Positions 8,526 through 16,549 of a stretch of 43,558 nt of DNA are shown in pieces. The DNA is from an uncultured Bacteroides sp. GTDB lineage: Bacteria; Bacteroidota; Bacteroidia; Bacteroidales; Bacteroidaceae. The position numbers and the translations under genes are program-made. Position 1 is the stretch's first letter; every line of letters begins with the position of its first letter. The stretch is from assembly GCA_900556625.1 (NCBI GenBank), contig USPQ01000016.1, forward strand, positions 1-43,558. The letters are read 5' to 3'. Below the pieces are notes generated by a model. That model searched no databases. It saw nothing but the letters and a program-made list of their open reading frames with translations, and was not told the origin of the DNA.

Positions 8526-10745
8526 ATGAAAAAACAAATACTTTCAACATTGGTTTTATTAACCTGCTTAATATTTCCTTTTTCTTTGCATTCTCAAGAG
8601 CAACAACGCAAAAAAGTAGGAGTAGTCCTAAGCGGCGGAGGTGCCAAAGGTATGGCTCATATCAAAGCCTTGAAAGTGATTGAGGAGGCCGGAATTCCTA
8701 TTGATTATATAGCCGGGACCAGTATGGGAGCCATCGTAGGAGGGCTTTACGCCATAGGCTACACACCTGAGCAGTTGGACAGCATGGTGCGAAAGCAAAA
8801 TTGGACATTCTTGTTGAGCGACCGGGTAAAACGGAGTTCCATGTCACTAACGGAGCGTGAACGTTCCGAAAGGTTTATTGTTTCCATCCCTTTTACAAAA
8901 ACACCCAAAGACGCAGCTTCAGGAGGAATCGTAAAAGGGCAGAATCTAGCCAATCTATTCTCGGATTTGACAATGGGGTATCATGACTCCATCAACTTTA
9001 ATAAACTGCCCATTCCCTTTGCCTGTGTGGCAGCCAATGTAGTGAACGGAGAACCTATTGTATTCCATGACGGAATACTCTCCACCGCCATGCGTGCCAG
9101 TATGGCCATTCCCGGGGTATTTACTCCGGTACGGAAAGACAGTATGGTATTAGTGGACGGCGGAATCGTAAACAATTATCCGGCAGATGTAGTGAAAGCT
9201 ATGGGGGCGGATATTATTATCGGAGTAGATGTGCAGAATGCTTTAAAAAAGGCAGACAAGCTGAACAGTGCACCCGATATTCTGGGACAGATTGTCGACC
9301 TTACCTGCCAGTCCAATCATGAGAAAAATGTAGATATCACAGATACCTATATCCGTGTGAATGTGGAAGGATATTCCTCCGCCAGCTTTACTCCGACCGC
9401 CATTGACAGTTTGATGCGAAGGGGTGAAGAGGCGGCAAGATCGCAATGGGAATCCCTGCTTGCCTTAAAAAAGAGAATAGGGATACCGGAAGATTATAAG
9501 CCCAAGCAGCATGGCCCCTACTCTTCCCTCTCCAATGTGCGCACCATTTACGTCACAGATATTTCTTTCTCCGGAGTAGAGACTGACGACAAAAAATGGT
9601 TAATGAAGAAATGTAACTTAAAAGAAAACAGTAACATTACGACGCAGCAAATAGAACAGGCCTTAGACCTGTTACGCGGTAGCCAGTCTTACTCTAGTGC
9701 CAGTTATACACTGACAGATACTCCCGAAGGCTACCATCTCAACTTCCTGTTGCAAGAGAAATATGAAAGAAGAATCAATCTGGGTATCCGCTTCGATTCG
9801 GAAGAGATTGCCTCTCTGTTACTTAATGCCACTGCAGACCTCAAGACTCATATTCCTTCCCGCCTATCCCTCACCGGACGGTTGGGTAAGCGATATGCCG
9901 CACGCATCGACTATACACTCGAACCCATGCAGCAGCGTAATTTCAACTTCTCGTATATGTTCCAATACAACGACATCAACATCTACGAGAAGGGAAACCG
10001 CGCCTACAATACAACCTATAAATATCACTTAGCCGAATTCGGCTTCTCTGATGTATGGTACAAAAACTTCCGTTTCGGGCTCGGACTCCGTTTTGAATAT
10101 TACAAATACAAAGATTTCCTGTTTAAACAACCGGAACTGATTGATTTGAAAGTAGAATCGGAACATTTTCTGAGTTATTTTGCCCAAATACATTACAACA
10201 CATACGATAAAGGATATTTCCCCGCCAAAGGCAGCGACTTTAAGGCTGCCTATTCCCTCTATACGGATAATATGGCGCAATATAACGAACACGCTCCTTT
10301 CTCTGCATTGAGTGCTTCATGGGCAAGTGTTCTTCCGATCACCCGCCGCTTCTCCGTCATTCCTTCCATCTATGGACGTATCCTGATCGGGAGAAACTTT
10401 CCCTATCCTCTGCAAAATGCAATCGGAGGTGAAGTTCCCGGCTTCTATATACCTCAGCAATTACCATTTGCCGGAGTCAACAATATAGAACTGATGGATA
10501 ATGCAATTATGATTGCGTCTTTAAAATTCAGACAACGGATGGGAGCCATCCATTACCTCATCCTGACCGGAAACTACGGACTGACGGACAGTCATTTTTT
10601 CAAAATATTAAAAGGCAAGCAATTGTTCGGTATCAGTGCCGGTTATGGAATGGACAGCGTCTTCGGGCCATTGGAAATCTCATTGGGCTACTCCAACCAG
10701 GCGGATAAAGCAAGTTGTTTTGTGAATCTAGGGTATTACTTTTAA
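8526..10745 (+). CDS. patatin-like phospholipase with C-terminal outer-membrane beta-barrel (PlpD-like)
   Basis: 739 residues from the ATG at 8526. That start gives a clean signal peptide (MKKQILSTLVLLTCLIFPFS) and lies just downstream of a -7 element; the open frame extends upstream to 8445, but with no signal-like sequence. The patatin domain spans about residues 30-330: oxyanion loop GGGAKG (37-42), nucleophile elbow GTSMG with Ser66, and catalytic Asp211 in VDGGIVNNYP. The Ser-Asp dyad is intact. Next comes a POTRA-like segment (about 350-430: ISFSGVETDDKKWLM), then a beta-barrel of the BamA/surface antigen type ending in an aromatic residue (VNLGYYF). The architecture matches PlpD/type Vd proteins, in which a barrel carries a patatin lipase. 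Whether the lipase faces the surface or periplasm cannot be read here. Its end overlaps the convergent menE gene by 4 nt. Confidence 0.9.
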   Translation: MKKQILSTLVLLTCLIFPFSLHSQEQQRKKVGVVLSGGGAKGMAHIKALKVIEEAGIPIDYIAGTSMGAIVGGLYAIGYTPEQLDSMVRKQNWTFLLSDRVKRSSMSLTERERSERFIVSIPFTKTPKDAASGGIVKGQNLANLFSDLTMGYHDSINFNKLPIPFACVAANVVNGEPIVFHDGILSTAMRASMAIPGVFTPVRKDSMVLVDGGIVNNYPADVVKAMGADIIIGVDVQNALKKADKLNSAPDILGQIVDLTCQSNHEKNVDITDTYIRVNVEGYSSASFTPTAIDSLMRRGEEAARSQWESLLALKKRIGIPEDYKPKQHGPYSSLSNVRTIYVTDISFSGVETDDKKWLMKKCNLKENSNITTQQIEQALDLLRGSQSYSSASYTLTDTPEGYHLNFLLQEKYERRINLGIRFDSEEIASLLLNATADLKTHIPSRLSLTGRLGKRYAARIDYTLEPMQQRNFNFSYMFQYNDINIYEKGNRAYNTTYKYHLAEFGFSDVWYKNFRFGLGLRFEYYKYKDFLFKQPELIDLKVESEHFLSYFAQIHYNTYDKGYFPAKGSDFKAAYSLYTDNMAQYNEHAPFSALSASWASVLPITRRFSVIPSIYGRILIGRNFPYPLQNAIGGEVPGFYIPQQLPFAGVNNIELMDNAIMIASLKFRQRMGAIHYLILTGNYGLTDSHFFKILKGKQLFGISAGYGMDSVFGPLEISLGYSNQADKASCFVNLGYYF

Positions 10746-11854
10746 CAGGATGAATCATTCAGAAGTTGTAGCAGGCGCTGTGCCAAAATACGACAATCCG
10801 CACGATTGACTTTTCCATTTCCCGTTTGCGGAATACAATCCGCTACCAGAATGTGCTTGGGACGATAATATGGTTCCAATATCGTTTGTATTCCTTTTTC
10901 CATCTCTTGTATATCCGGCTGTTCCGCCAGCAATAAAACCACAGCCTGCCCCAAGCGCTTGTCCGGAACAGAGGTAATAACAAACGGTATCGGAATCAAC
11001 AGGCGAAGTTTTTTTTCTATTTCTTCCGCTTGAATTTTAATTCCCCCGCTATTTATCACATTATCTTTCCGTCCCAAAATAGAAAAACTTCCATCGGGAT
11101 GGATGCGTGCAATATCATTGGTTTGCAGAATATCAGCGCAAACCAAAGGTGCTTCAATCACTAAAGTATTTTCTGGAGACAAAGACAAATGCACCGAAGA
11201 GAAAGGATGATAGTGTTCGGAAGCCGCAGGACCGTTCAGACGGCGAAGAGCGATATGGGATAAAGTTTCAGTCATCCCGTAAGTAGAATAGACAGCTCCC
11301 GGAAGAGATTGAATGTCCGCTTCCAGTCCGACATCAACCGCTCCCCCGCCTATTATCAAAATATCCGTTTGCTTCAACCGTTCCTTTTCTTCAAGAACCT
11401 GAAGAGTATTATAAACTTGTAGCGGAACCATTGCCGCAAACTTCAACGGTTCGTGTATATCGGACAATGGATGACCGGAAGCAGGACGCACAATCAAATT
11501 CAAACCTGCAACTAAAGAGCGCACCACTACCATCATTGCTCCGATATAACGGAGGTTCATACATAACAAGGCCGTATCTCCCGCCTGCAAATTCAGGTAT
11601 TCACAAGTCAGACGCGCACTCTGCATCATTTGTTCTTTACGTACCATTAATTTTTTCGGCATACCGGTAGACCCGGATGTATGAACCGCAAGTAAAGGGG
11701 AATCGTTGAACCACTCCTGTAGAAAAAGGAATAAATCCCATATGGCGGAAGGATAGTTTTCTACTCCCCGCACCATACATCTGCGTATATCATCAGGTGT
11801 ATATTCCTTTCCTTCCAGCAACAAGCGTTGCTTTTGTCGATTGAATACCATCAT
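10742..11854 (-). CDS. menE: O-succinylbenzoate-CoA ligase, short Bacteroidetes form
   Basis: 370 residues. It is an adenylate-forming (ANL) enzyme that activates o-succinylbenzoate to its CoA thioester in menaquinone synthesis. Visible motifs are the P-loop HTSGSTGMPKK (near residue 60), the A5-like motif STYGMTETLSH, the DNDIARIHPDG-type segment and GRKDNVINSGG, and the C-terminal lysine motif PQTGNGKVNR. Typical MenE proteins have about 100-150 residues before the P-loop; here there are only about 55, so the N-terminal subdomain is reduced. The gene overlaps menC by an ATGA (11851-11854) and is last in the men operon. The function is supported strongly by context. Confidence 0.92.
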   Translation of the reverse strand: MMVFNRQKQRLLLEGKEYTPDDIRRCMVRGVENYPSAIWDLFLFLQEWFNDSPLLAVHTSGSTGMPKKLMVRKEQMMQSARLTCEYLNLQAGDTALLCMNLRYIGAMMVVVRSLVAGLNLIVRPASGHPLSDIHEPLKFAAMVPLQVYNTLQVLEEKERLKQTDILIIGGGAVDVGLEADIQSLPGAVYSTYGMTETLSHIALRRLNGPAASEHYHPFSSVHLSLSPENTLVIEAPLVCADILQTNDIARIHPDGSFSILGRKDNVINSGGIKIQAEEIEKKLRLLIPIPFVITSVPDKRLGQAVVLLLAEQPDIQEMEKGIQTILEPYYRPKHILVADCIPQTGNGKVNRADCRILAQRLLQLLNDSSC

Positions 11855-12876
11855 CTGTCAAACCACAAACAATCTTTTCTTATTTCAAGCGGCATTTCTA
11901 CGTTATCAGTAAAAAGCAATCCTGTCCCTAATCCCTGAGGCAACGGATTGTCGAAAGTAGCGCACCATTGTGCAATGGCGTTCAGACCGATATTAGACTC
12001 CAAAGCAGAGGTAATCCACCAACCGATACGCTGACGTTCGGCCTCCGCAATCCATTCGTTTCCACCACTTATTCCACCATGCAACGAAGGTTTGAGGATG
12101 ATATACTGCGGTCGAATGGCAGAAAGCAGTTTCCGTTTCTCTACCAGAGTATTACACCCTATCAACTCTTCATCCAAAGCTATCGGCAAAGGAGACTCGG
12201 AGGTAAGACGCGCCATCTCCTCCCATTGTCCGGCACGGATAGGCTGCTCAATGGAATGCAAATCCAATTCAGACAACCGTTTCAGTTTCTCCATAGCGTC
12301 AGCCGGAGCAAAAGCCCCATTCGCATCTACACGGAGCTCAATCTCATTGGAAGAAAAGTGCGCACGGATATGACGGAGCAGAGCCAATTCTTCTTCAAAG
12401 TTGATCGCACCGATTTTGAGTTTGATACAACGGAAACCTACATTCATTTTCGTTTCTATCTGCGCCAGCATTTTATTGAAGTCACCCATCCAGATAAGGC
12501 CGTTAATAGGAATCCCTGTTTCTCCGCGAGAGAAAGCGGTATCCCACAAAGCCCAATCTCCCGTATGATAGTGACGGATGGCGGTTTCAAGTCCGAAAAG
12601 GATAGAAGGATACTTACGCAAAGCGCCCACATCCAATCTCCCATTTTGCTTTTCCACTTCCCGACAGGCTGCTCCTAATATATCTTCATAATCGGGAAGA
12701 TCGTCACAGCTCAGTGCAGGCAGAGGAGCACACTCCCCTATTCCCACCCGACCGGGAAATTCGGAAGAGGTAAAATGGAGATACCACACTTTCCGGGTGG
12801 AGTATGTACCTCGCGAAGTTCCTGCCGACTGCTTGAAATGGAGCAATCGGGGAATGATCTTAATCTTGCAATCCAT
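11851..12876 (-). CDS. menC: o-succinylbenzoate synthase (enolase superfamily)
   Basis: 341 residues from the ATG at 12876. The frame remains open upstream to 12984 but would overlap menB by 77 bases and adds a basic, non-conserved tail. The chosen start follows the menB stop by 31 nt and begins with MDCKIKIIPRLLHFK, a normal MenC N-terminus. Enolase-superfamily catalytic features are present: the K-x-K motif in IKLKIG, metal ligands in LRVDANGAF, IEQPI and ALDEEL, and the second lysine in YIILKPSLHGG. The enzyme dehydrates SHCHC to o-succinylbenzoate. It lies between menB and menE and is coupled to the latter. Confidence 0.93.
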   Translation of the reverse strand: MDCKIKIIPRLLHFKQSAGTSRGTYSTRKVWYLHFTSSEFPGRVGIGECAPLPALSCDDLPDYEDILGAACREVEKQNGRLDVGALRKYPSILFGLETAIRHYHTGDWALWDTAFSRGETGIPINGLIWMGDFNKMLAQIETKMNVGFRCIKLKIGAINFEEELALLRHIRAHFSSNEIELRVDANGAFAPADAMEKLKRLSELDLHSIEQPIRAGQWEEMARLTSESPLPIALDEELIGCNTLVEKRKLLSAIRPQYIILKPSLHGGISGGNEWIAEAERQRIGWWITSALESNIGLNAIAQWCATFDNPLPQGLGTGLLFTDNVEMPLEIRKDCLWFDR

Positions 12877-12907
12877 TGAATGTAAATAATATATCAAAGT
12901 ATCATTT

Positions 12908-13732
12908 TTAGGGGAACTTCGGATATTGCTTGAAGTTCGGTTTACGCTTTTCCAAAAAGGCATTCTTTCCTTCCTGAGCCTCATCCGTCAGATAATAAAG
13001 CAATGTCGCATCTCCCGCCAGTTCCTGAATACCGGCCTGACCGTCCAATTCGGCATTCAGTCCTGCCTTAATCATACGCAAAGCCAACGGACTAAGCAAC
13101 ATCATCTCTTCTGCCCATTGCACATATTCGTCTTCCAATTGTTCCAAAGGAACTACTTTATTGACCAGTCCCATATCCAACGCTTCCTGCGCATTGTATT
13201 TCCGGCAGAGGAACCAGATTTCCCTGGCTTTCTTCTGACCTACCACACGTGCCAGATAAGAAGCACCGAATCCGGCATCAAAACTTCCCACACGAGGTCC
13301 CGTCTGACCGAAAATAGCATTCTCGGAAGCTATAGACAAATCACATACCACATGAAGCACGTGCCCGCCACCAATCGCAAATCCGTTCACGGCAGCAATC
13401 ACCGGCTTCGGGATACTGCGTATCTGCTTTTGCACATCCAGTACACTCAAGCGGGGAACCCCGTCTTTTCCGATATATCCGCCACGTCCTTTCACATTCT
13501 GGTCACCTCCCGAACAGAAAGCCTTATCACCTGCACCGGTAATAACAATCACATCAATATCCGCTTCCTCGCGACAAATGCGTAGCGCATCACTCATTTC
13601 GGCAGTAGTAGTCGGAGTAAACGCATTCCGATAGCGTTCACGGTTAATCGTGATACGGGCAATTCCATTATAATAATCAAAAAGAATATCATCGTATTCT
13701 CTGATCGTAGTCCACTCTCTTTGTGTTGACAT
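12908..13732 (-). CDS. menB: 1,4-dihydroxy-2-naphthoyl-CoA synthase
   Basis: 274 residues of the crotonase superfamily. It cyclises o-succinylbenzoyl-CoA to DHNA-CoA. Signature segments are AFCSGGDQNVKGRGGY, the oxyanion-hole glycines in NGFAIGGGHVLHVVCDLSIA, the TGPRVGSFDAGFGASYLARVVG loop (split here as GPRVGSFDAGFG), and the C-terminal KRKPNF(K)QYPKFP tail typical of MenB. It starts 3 nt after the menD stop and is followed by menC. The protein is full length with no unusual residues. Confidence 0.96.
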   Translation of the reverse strand: MSTQREWTTIREYDDILFDYYNGIARITINRERYRNAFTPTTTAEMSDALRICREEADIDVIVITGAGDKAFCSGGDQNVKGRGGYIGKDGVPRLSVLDVQKQIRSIPKPVIAAVNGFAIGGGHVLHVVCDLSIASENAIFGQTGPRVGSFDAGFGASYLARVVGQKKAREIWFLCRKYNAQEALDMGLVNKVVPLEQLEDEYVQWAEEMMLLSPLALRMIKAGLNAELDGQAGIQELAGDATLLYYLTDEAQEGKNAFLEKRKPNFKQYPKFP

Positions 13733-13735
13733 AAC

Positions 13736-15403
13736 CTATTTTTCTTTTATTTGATAATAATAATTCTTCAACATACGCGCATCCTTGTTTTTGTTGGTAA
13801 ACACCTCCAACAACACAGGTTGTTCCATCTCTTCGGGCTGAGTAAAAATTTTCATTGCCTCCGCCAGTTCATCCCCATCTTCAACTTTCATATAGAGAAA
13901 TCCGCGCTCTTCCGCCCAGCCTTTGGCGGAAGTCTTATGAACGGCTGCGATAAACTTATGGGATGTGCCCGACATATCCAATCCCGGCAATGTATGAAAA
14001 ATCTCTCCTCCGCCATTATTCAACAAAAGGATACGCAGGTTGGGACGAACATTGACATTCCACAAAGCATTCATATCATAGAAGAAACTCAAATCCCCGA
14101 TAGCGATAAAATTCAGTTTATCGGAAGCTGCCGCATAACCGACCGCTGTAGACAAAGACCCTTCAATACCACTCGTGCCCCTATTACAGCAAACTTCAAT
14201 AGTTGAAGGTATCGAATAAAGCTGGGCATAACGAACTACCGAACTATTTGCCAAGTGCAATGCGCACGACTCTGGCAAAGCTTTCACCAATGCACCGACA
14301 ACCGACATTTCGGAATAAGCAAAGTCCGGTTCAGGAATAGTGTTGCAATAATTCTCCCACACACGGGGATATCCGGGCACACGATTATCCAGCAAACTTG
14401 CTATCTTCTCCAGAAACTCAAACGGGTCCATTTCAATCACGGTAGTCAACGAACCGTATAAATCGACCACCTCACCATCCGGCGACACATGCCAATGTTC
14501 TTTAGGCGGGTGTTGGCGGAGAAATTTCTTCAGTCGTTTGGAAACAATATGCCCCCCATAAGTAATCAGCAATTCGGGAACCATCTGCTCCATCTTATCT
14601 TCCGGAACAGCATAAAGAGCCGCATCGAAATTCTTGACCGGAATGCCAGGTATGGTCTGATTGCCTATATGCTCCGTCAACCAGGCAAAATGTCTGTATA
14701 ACAGTTTGGTATGCCGTTTCTCAAACAAATAAATAAGATTCATCTGCCCGACAATGACCATCCGCTTCTGGTATTTATTCATCCGTTCAACCAGACCGTT
14801 ATAATCACGGTCATAAACATTCAATCCCTGATAACGGGTGATAACACGCACTTCCGGCAATTTGTCCACTGTAAACTGAAACAGCGGTTCGGAAACAGGC
14901 ACATTGATATGTACCGGTCCTTTCCCATGATGATGTGTCTCCAATAAAGCCTCATTAACCAGACGATTACAATACCATTCGTCTTCCTCTGTATGAATCT
15001 CGGGAAGATTCACGGACTTCTTGACCAACGTCCGGAATACATCAGGCTGCGGCAAAGTCTGTCCGTCCATCTGCCCGATCCAGGCAGCGGGACGATCCGC
15101 AGAAATGACAACCAAAGGAACATTCTGATAAAAAGCTTCCGCAACAGCCGGGTGAAGATTCAGCAACGCCGTGCCGGAAGTACAGCAGATTGCAGCAGGT
15201 TTGCCACCATTCAACGTAAGCCCGATAGCAAAATAACCCGCACTCCGTTCATCAGTCATCGCATAACAGGTAAAGCCCGGATGATTGGACAAAGTATGCA
15301 CAATAGGCGCGTTACGGCTACCGGGACACAACACAACCTTAGTAATGCCGTGCGCCTCAAGCAACGCAACCAGTTGGAGTATGTTTTTCTTGTCTGTATA
15401 CAT
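13736..15403 (-). CDS. menD: SEPHCHC synthase (2-succinyl-5-enolpyruvyl-6-hydroxy-3-cyclohexene-1-carboxylate synthase)
   Basis: 555 residues, a thiamine-diphosphate enzyme that adds succinic semialdehyde (from 2-oxoglutarate) to isochorismate. The N-terminal domain begins with VVLCPGSRNAPIVHTL and contains TDERSAGYFAIGL, where the Glu activates ThDP. The middle holds CTSGTALLNLHPAVAEAFY and the GQMDGQTLPQPDVF segment. The C-terminal ThDP-binding motif is GDLSFFYDMNALWN. The ATG at 15403 follows menF by 27 nt; that gap and the menF 3' end contain a tandem repeat. Length and motifs are standard for MenD. Confidence 0.96.
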   Translation of the reverse strand: MYTDKKNILQLVALLEAHGITKVVLCPGSRNAPIVHTLSNHPGFTCYAMTDERSAGYFAIGLTLNGGKPAAICCTSGTALLNLHPAVAEAFYQNVPLVVISADRPAAWIGQMDGQTLPQPDVFRTLVKKSVNLPEIHTEEDEWYCNRLVNEALLETHHHGKGPVHINVPVSEPLFQFTVDKLPEVRVITRYQGLNVYDRDYNGLVERMNKYQKRMVIVGQMNLIYLFEKRHTKLLYRHFAWLTEHIGNQTIPGIPVKNFDAALYAVPEDKMEQMVPELLITYGGHIVSKRLKKFLRQHPPKEHWHVSPDGEVVDLYGSLTTVIEMDPFEFLEKIASLLDNRVPGYPRVWENYCNTIPEPDFAYSEMSVVGALVKALPESCALHLANSSVVRYAQLYSIPSTIEVCCNRGTSGIEGSLSTAVGYAAASDKLNFIAIGDLSFFYDMNALWNVNVRPNLRILLLNNGGGEIFHTLPGLDMSGTSHKFIAAVHKTSAKGWAEERGFLYMKVEDGDELAEAMKIFTQPEEMEQPVLLEVFTNKNKDARMLKNYYYQIKEK

Positions 15404-15404
15404 G

Positions 15405-15442
15405 ATGATTAGTGATTAGCTTGTTAATGATTAGTGATTAGC
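15405..15442. repeat. tandem 16-bp repeat ATGATTAGTGATTAGC between menF and menD
   Basis: The sequence ATGATTAGTGATTAGC occurs at 15405-15420 and again at 15427-15442, a 22-bp period. Each copy is itself made of GATTAGY units. The second copy overlaps the last codons and the stop of menF (stop at 15431-15433). The first copy abuts the menD ATG. Confidence 0.85.
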
Positions 15443-16549
15443 GATAATGGAGGTGGAAGTAATCAGACGTTTCATTGTCTGCAACTTTTTTTCCGTTTCC
15501 AGCCATTCATCATTCAGCTCCGAAGAGGGCAATAGTCCGCCACCGGCATAAAGAGTCAGTCGTTCATCCTCGATATGCATACAGCGTAAGTTCACATATA
15601 AATCAGTCCTTCCATTCGGATCCAGCCATCCGATAAAACCGGAATAATAACGACGGTCATACCCTTCGTTTTCCAATATAAAGCGATAGGCCTCTTCCTT
15701 TGGCAAACCACACACCGCAGGCGTCGGATGCAACACTTTCAGGAGATCTCCCAAACCATTATTATCTCTCAAAGAGAAATGAAAATCTGTTTTCAAATGT
15801 GACAAAGCTCCAGCGTATGCAGGATAAGGTCCGCTTTCAGTAGAATGGATGCCCAAAGAAAGAAGCCGACTACGGATATAAGCAGTTACGTAATCCTGCT
15901 CTTTCCTGTTTTTTTCATCCCATACTTGCGGCAATTTGCCATCCTGCAAAGGCTGTGTTCCGGCCAGTGCAACCGTATTCCATTCATCTTTCTCACCCGA
16001 TAAAATAATTTCGGGAGTACTTCCCAACCAAATGCCGGTCTGGGGAGTGTAACATAGGTATATATATGAATGAATATAACGTTTGCAGGCCGCACGAAAT
16101 ACGAATGAAAGAGAAAAGTCCGCCCCCTTATCCATCGTAATACACCGGGAAAGTACCAACTTGTCAAAAGTCCCGTCATGTAAGGCATTGATAAATGCTT
16201 GAAAACAGTCGGCATACTCCTTCGTGTAAGAGGTCTGAAAAATTTCTTGCTCTTGTATTTGCAAAGAAGCCTCATATTCTTCCTCCGTATCATCGTCAAG
16301 AGAAAGGGATTGCCCCCAGCCATCAGATTGTATCAGTACAACCGGACACATCTCACTCACCCGAAAGGGAGCGATAACAAATCCTTTCTGTCCGTTCAAC
16401 TCTTGCAAATCGTATATCAAACGGATCTCCTCCGCCTGTGTCAACAGACGGGGAAGTTTCTCTCCGGGAATACGGTATACCACAAAAGGTCGCTTTTTCC
16501 GAATAAGCGCATCAATAACTGTCAGATTACTTATTTCTTCGTCAATCAT
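15431..16549 (-). CDS. menF: isochorismate synthase
   Basis: 372 residues from the ATG at 16549, chosen because it forms an ATGA overlap with the upstream gene; the open frame extends to 16627 but that would overlap the upstream gene by 82 bases. The enzyme converts chorismate to isochorismate, the first committed step to menaquinone. Chorismate-binding motifs are visible: FDKLVLSR, GSTPEIIL, ALAGTQPL, EQDYVTAYIRSRL, LKTDFHFSL, LHPTPAVCGLPKEEA and YSGFIGW. It is about 60 residues shorter than E. coli MenF at the N-terminus, as commonly seen in Bacteroidetes. A salicylate or anthranilate synthase is unlikely given its position between a DHNA-CoA thioesterase fusion and menD. Confidence 0.93.
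   Translation of the reverse strand: MIDEEISNLTVIDALIRKKRPFVVYRIPGEKLPRLLTQAEEIRLIYDLQELNGQKGFVIAPFRVSEMCPVVLIQSDGWGQSLSLDDDTEEEYEASLQIQEQEIFQTSYTKEYADCFQAFINALHDGTFDKLVLSRCITMDKGADFSLSFVFRAACKRYIHSYIYLCYTPQTGIWLGSTPEIILSGEKDEWNTVALAGTQPLQDGKLPQVWDEKNRKEQDYVTAYIRSRLLSLGIHSTESGPYPAYAGALSHLKTDFHFSLRDNNGLGDLLKVLHPTPAVCGLPKEEAYRFILENEGYDRRYYSGFIGWLDPNGRTDLYVNLRCMHIEDERLTLYAGGGLLPSSELNDEWLETEKKLQTMKRLITSTSIIANH

Noticed and set aside
11968..12678. 236-residue open frame antisense to menC
   Set aside because: It lies wholly opposite a conserved gene with catalytic residues, and the translation is rich in Arg/Ser/Gln with no recognisable domain.
12926..13585. 219-residue open frame antisense to menB
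   Set aside because: Shadow of the conserved menB frame; no signal, domain or leader of its own.
15405..15442. CRISPR or attachment site
   Set aside because: Only two copies inside an operon gap, made of simple GATTAGY units, with no integrase or mobile gene nearby.
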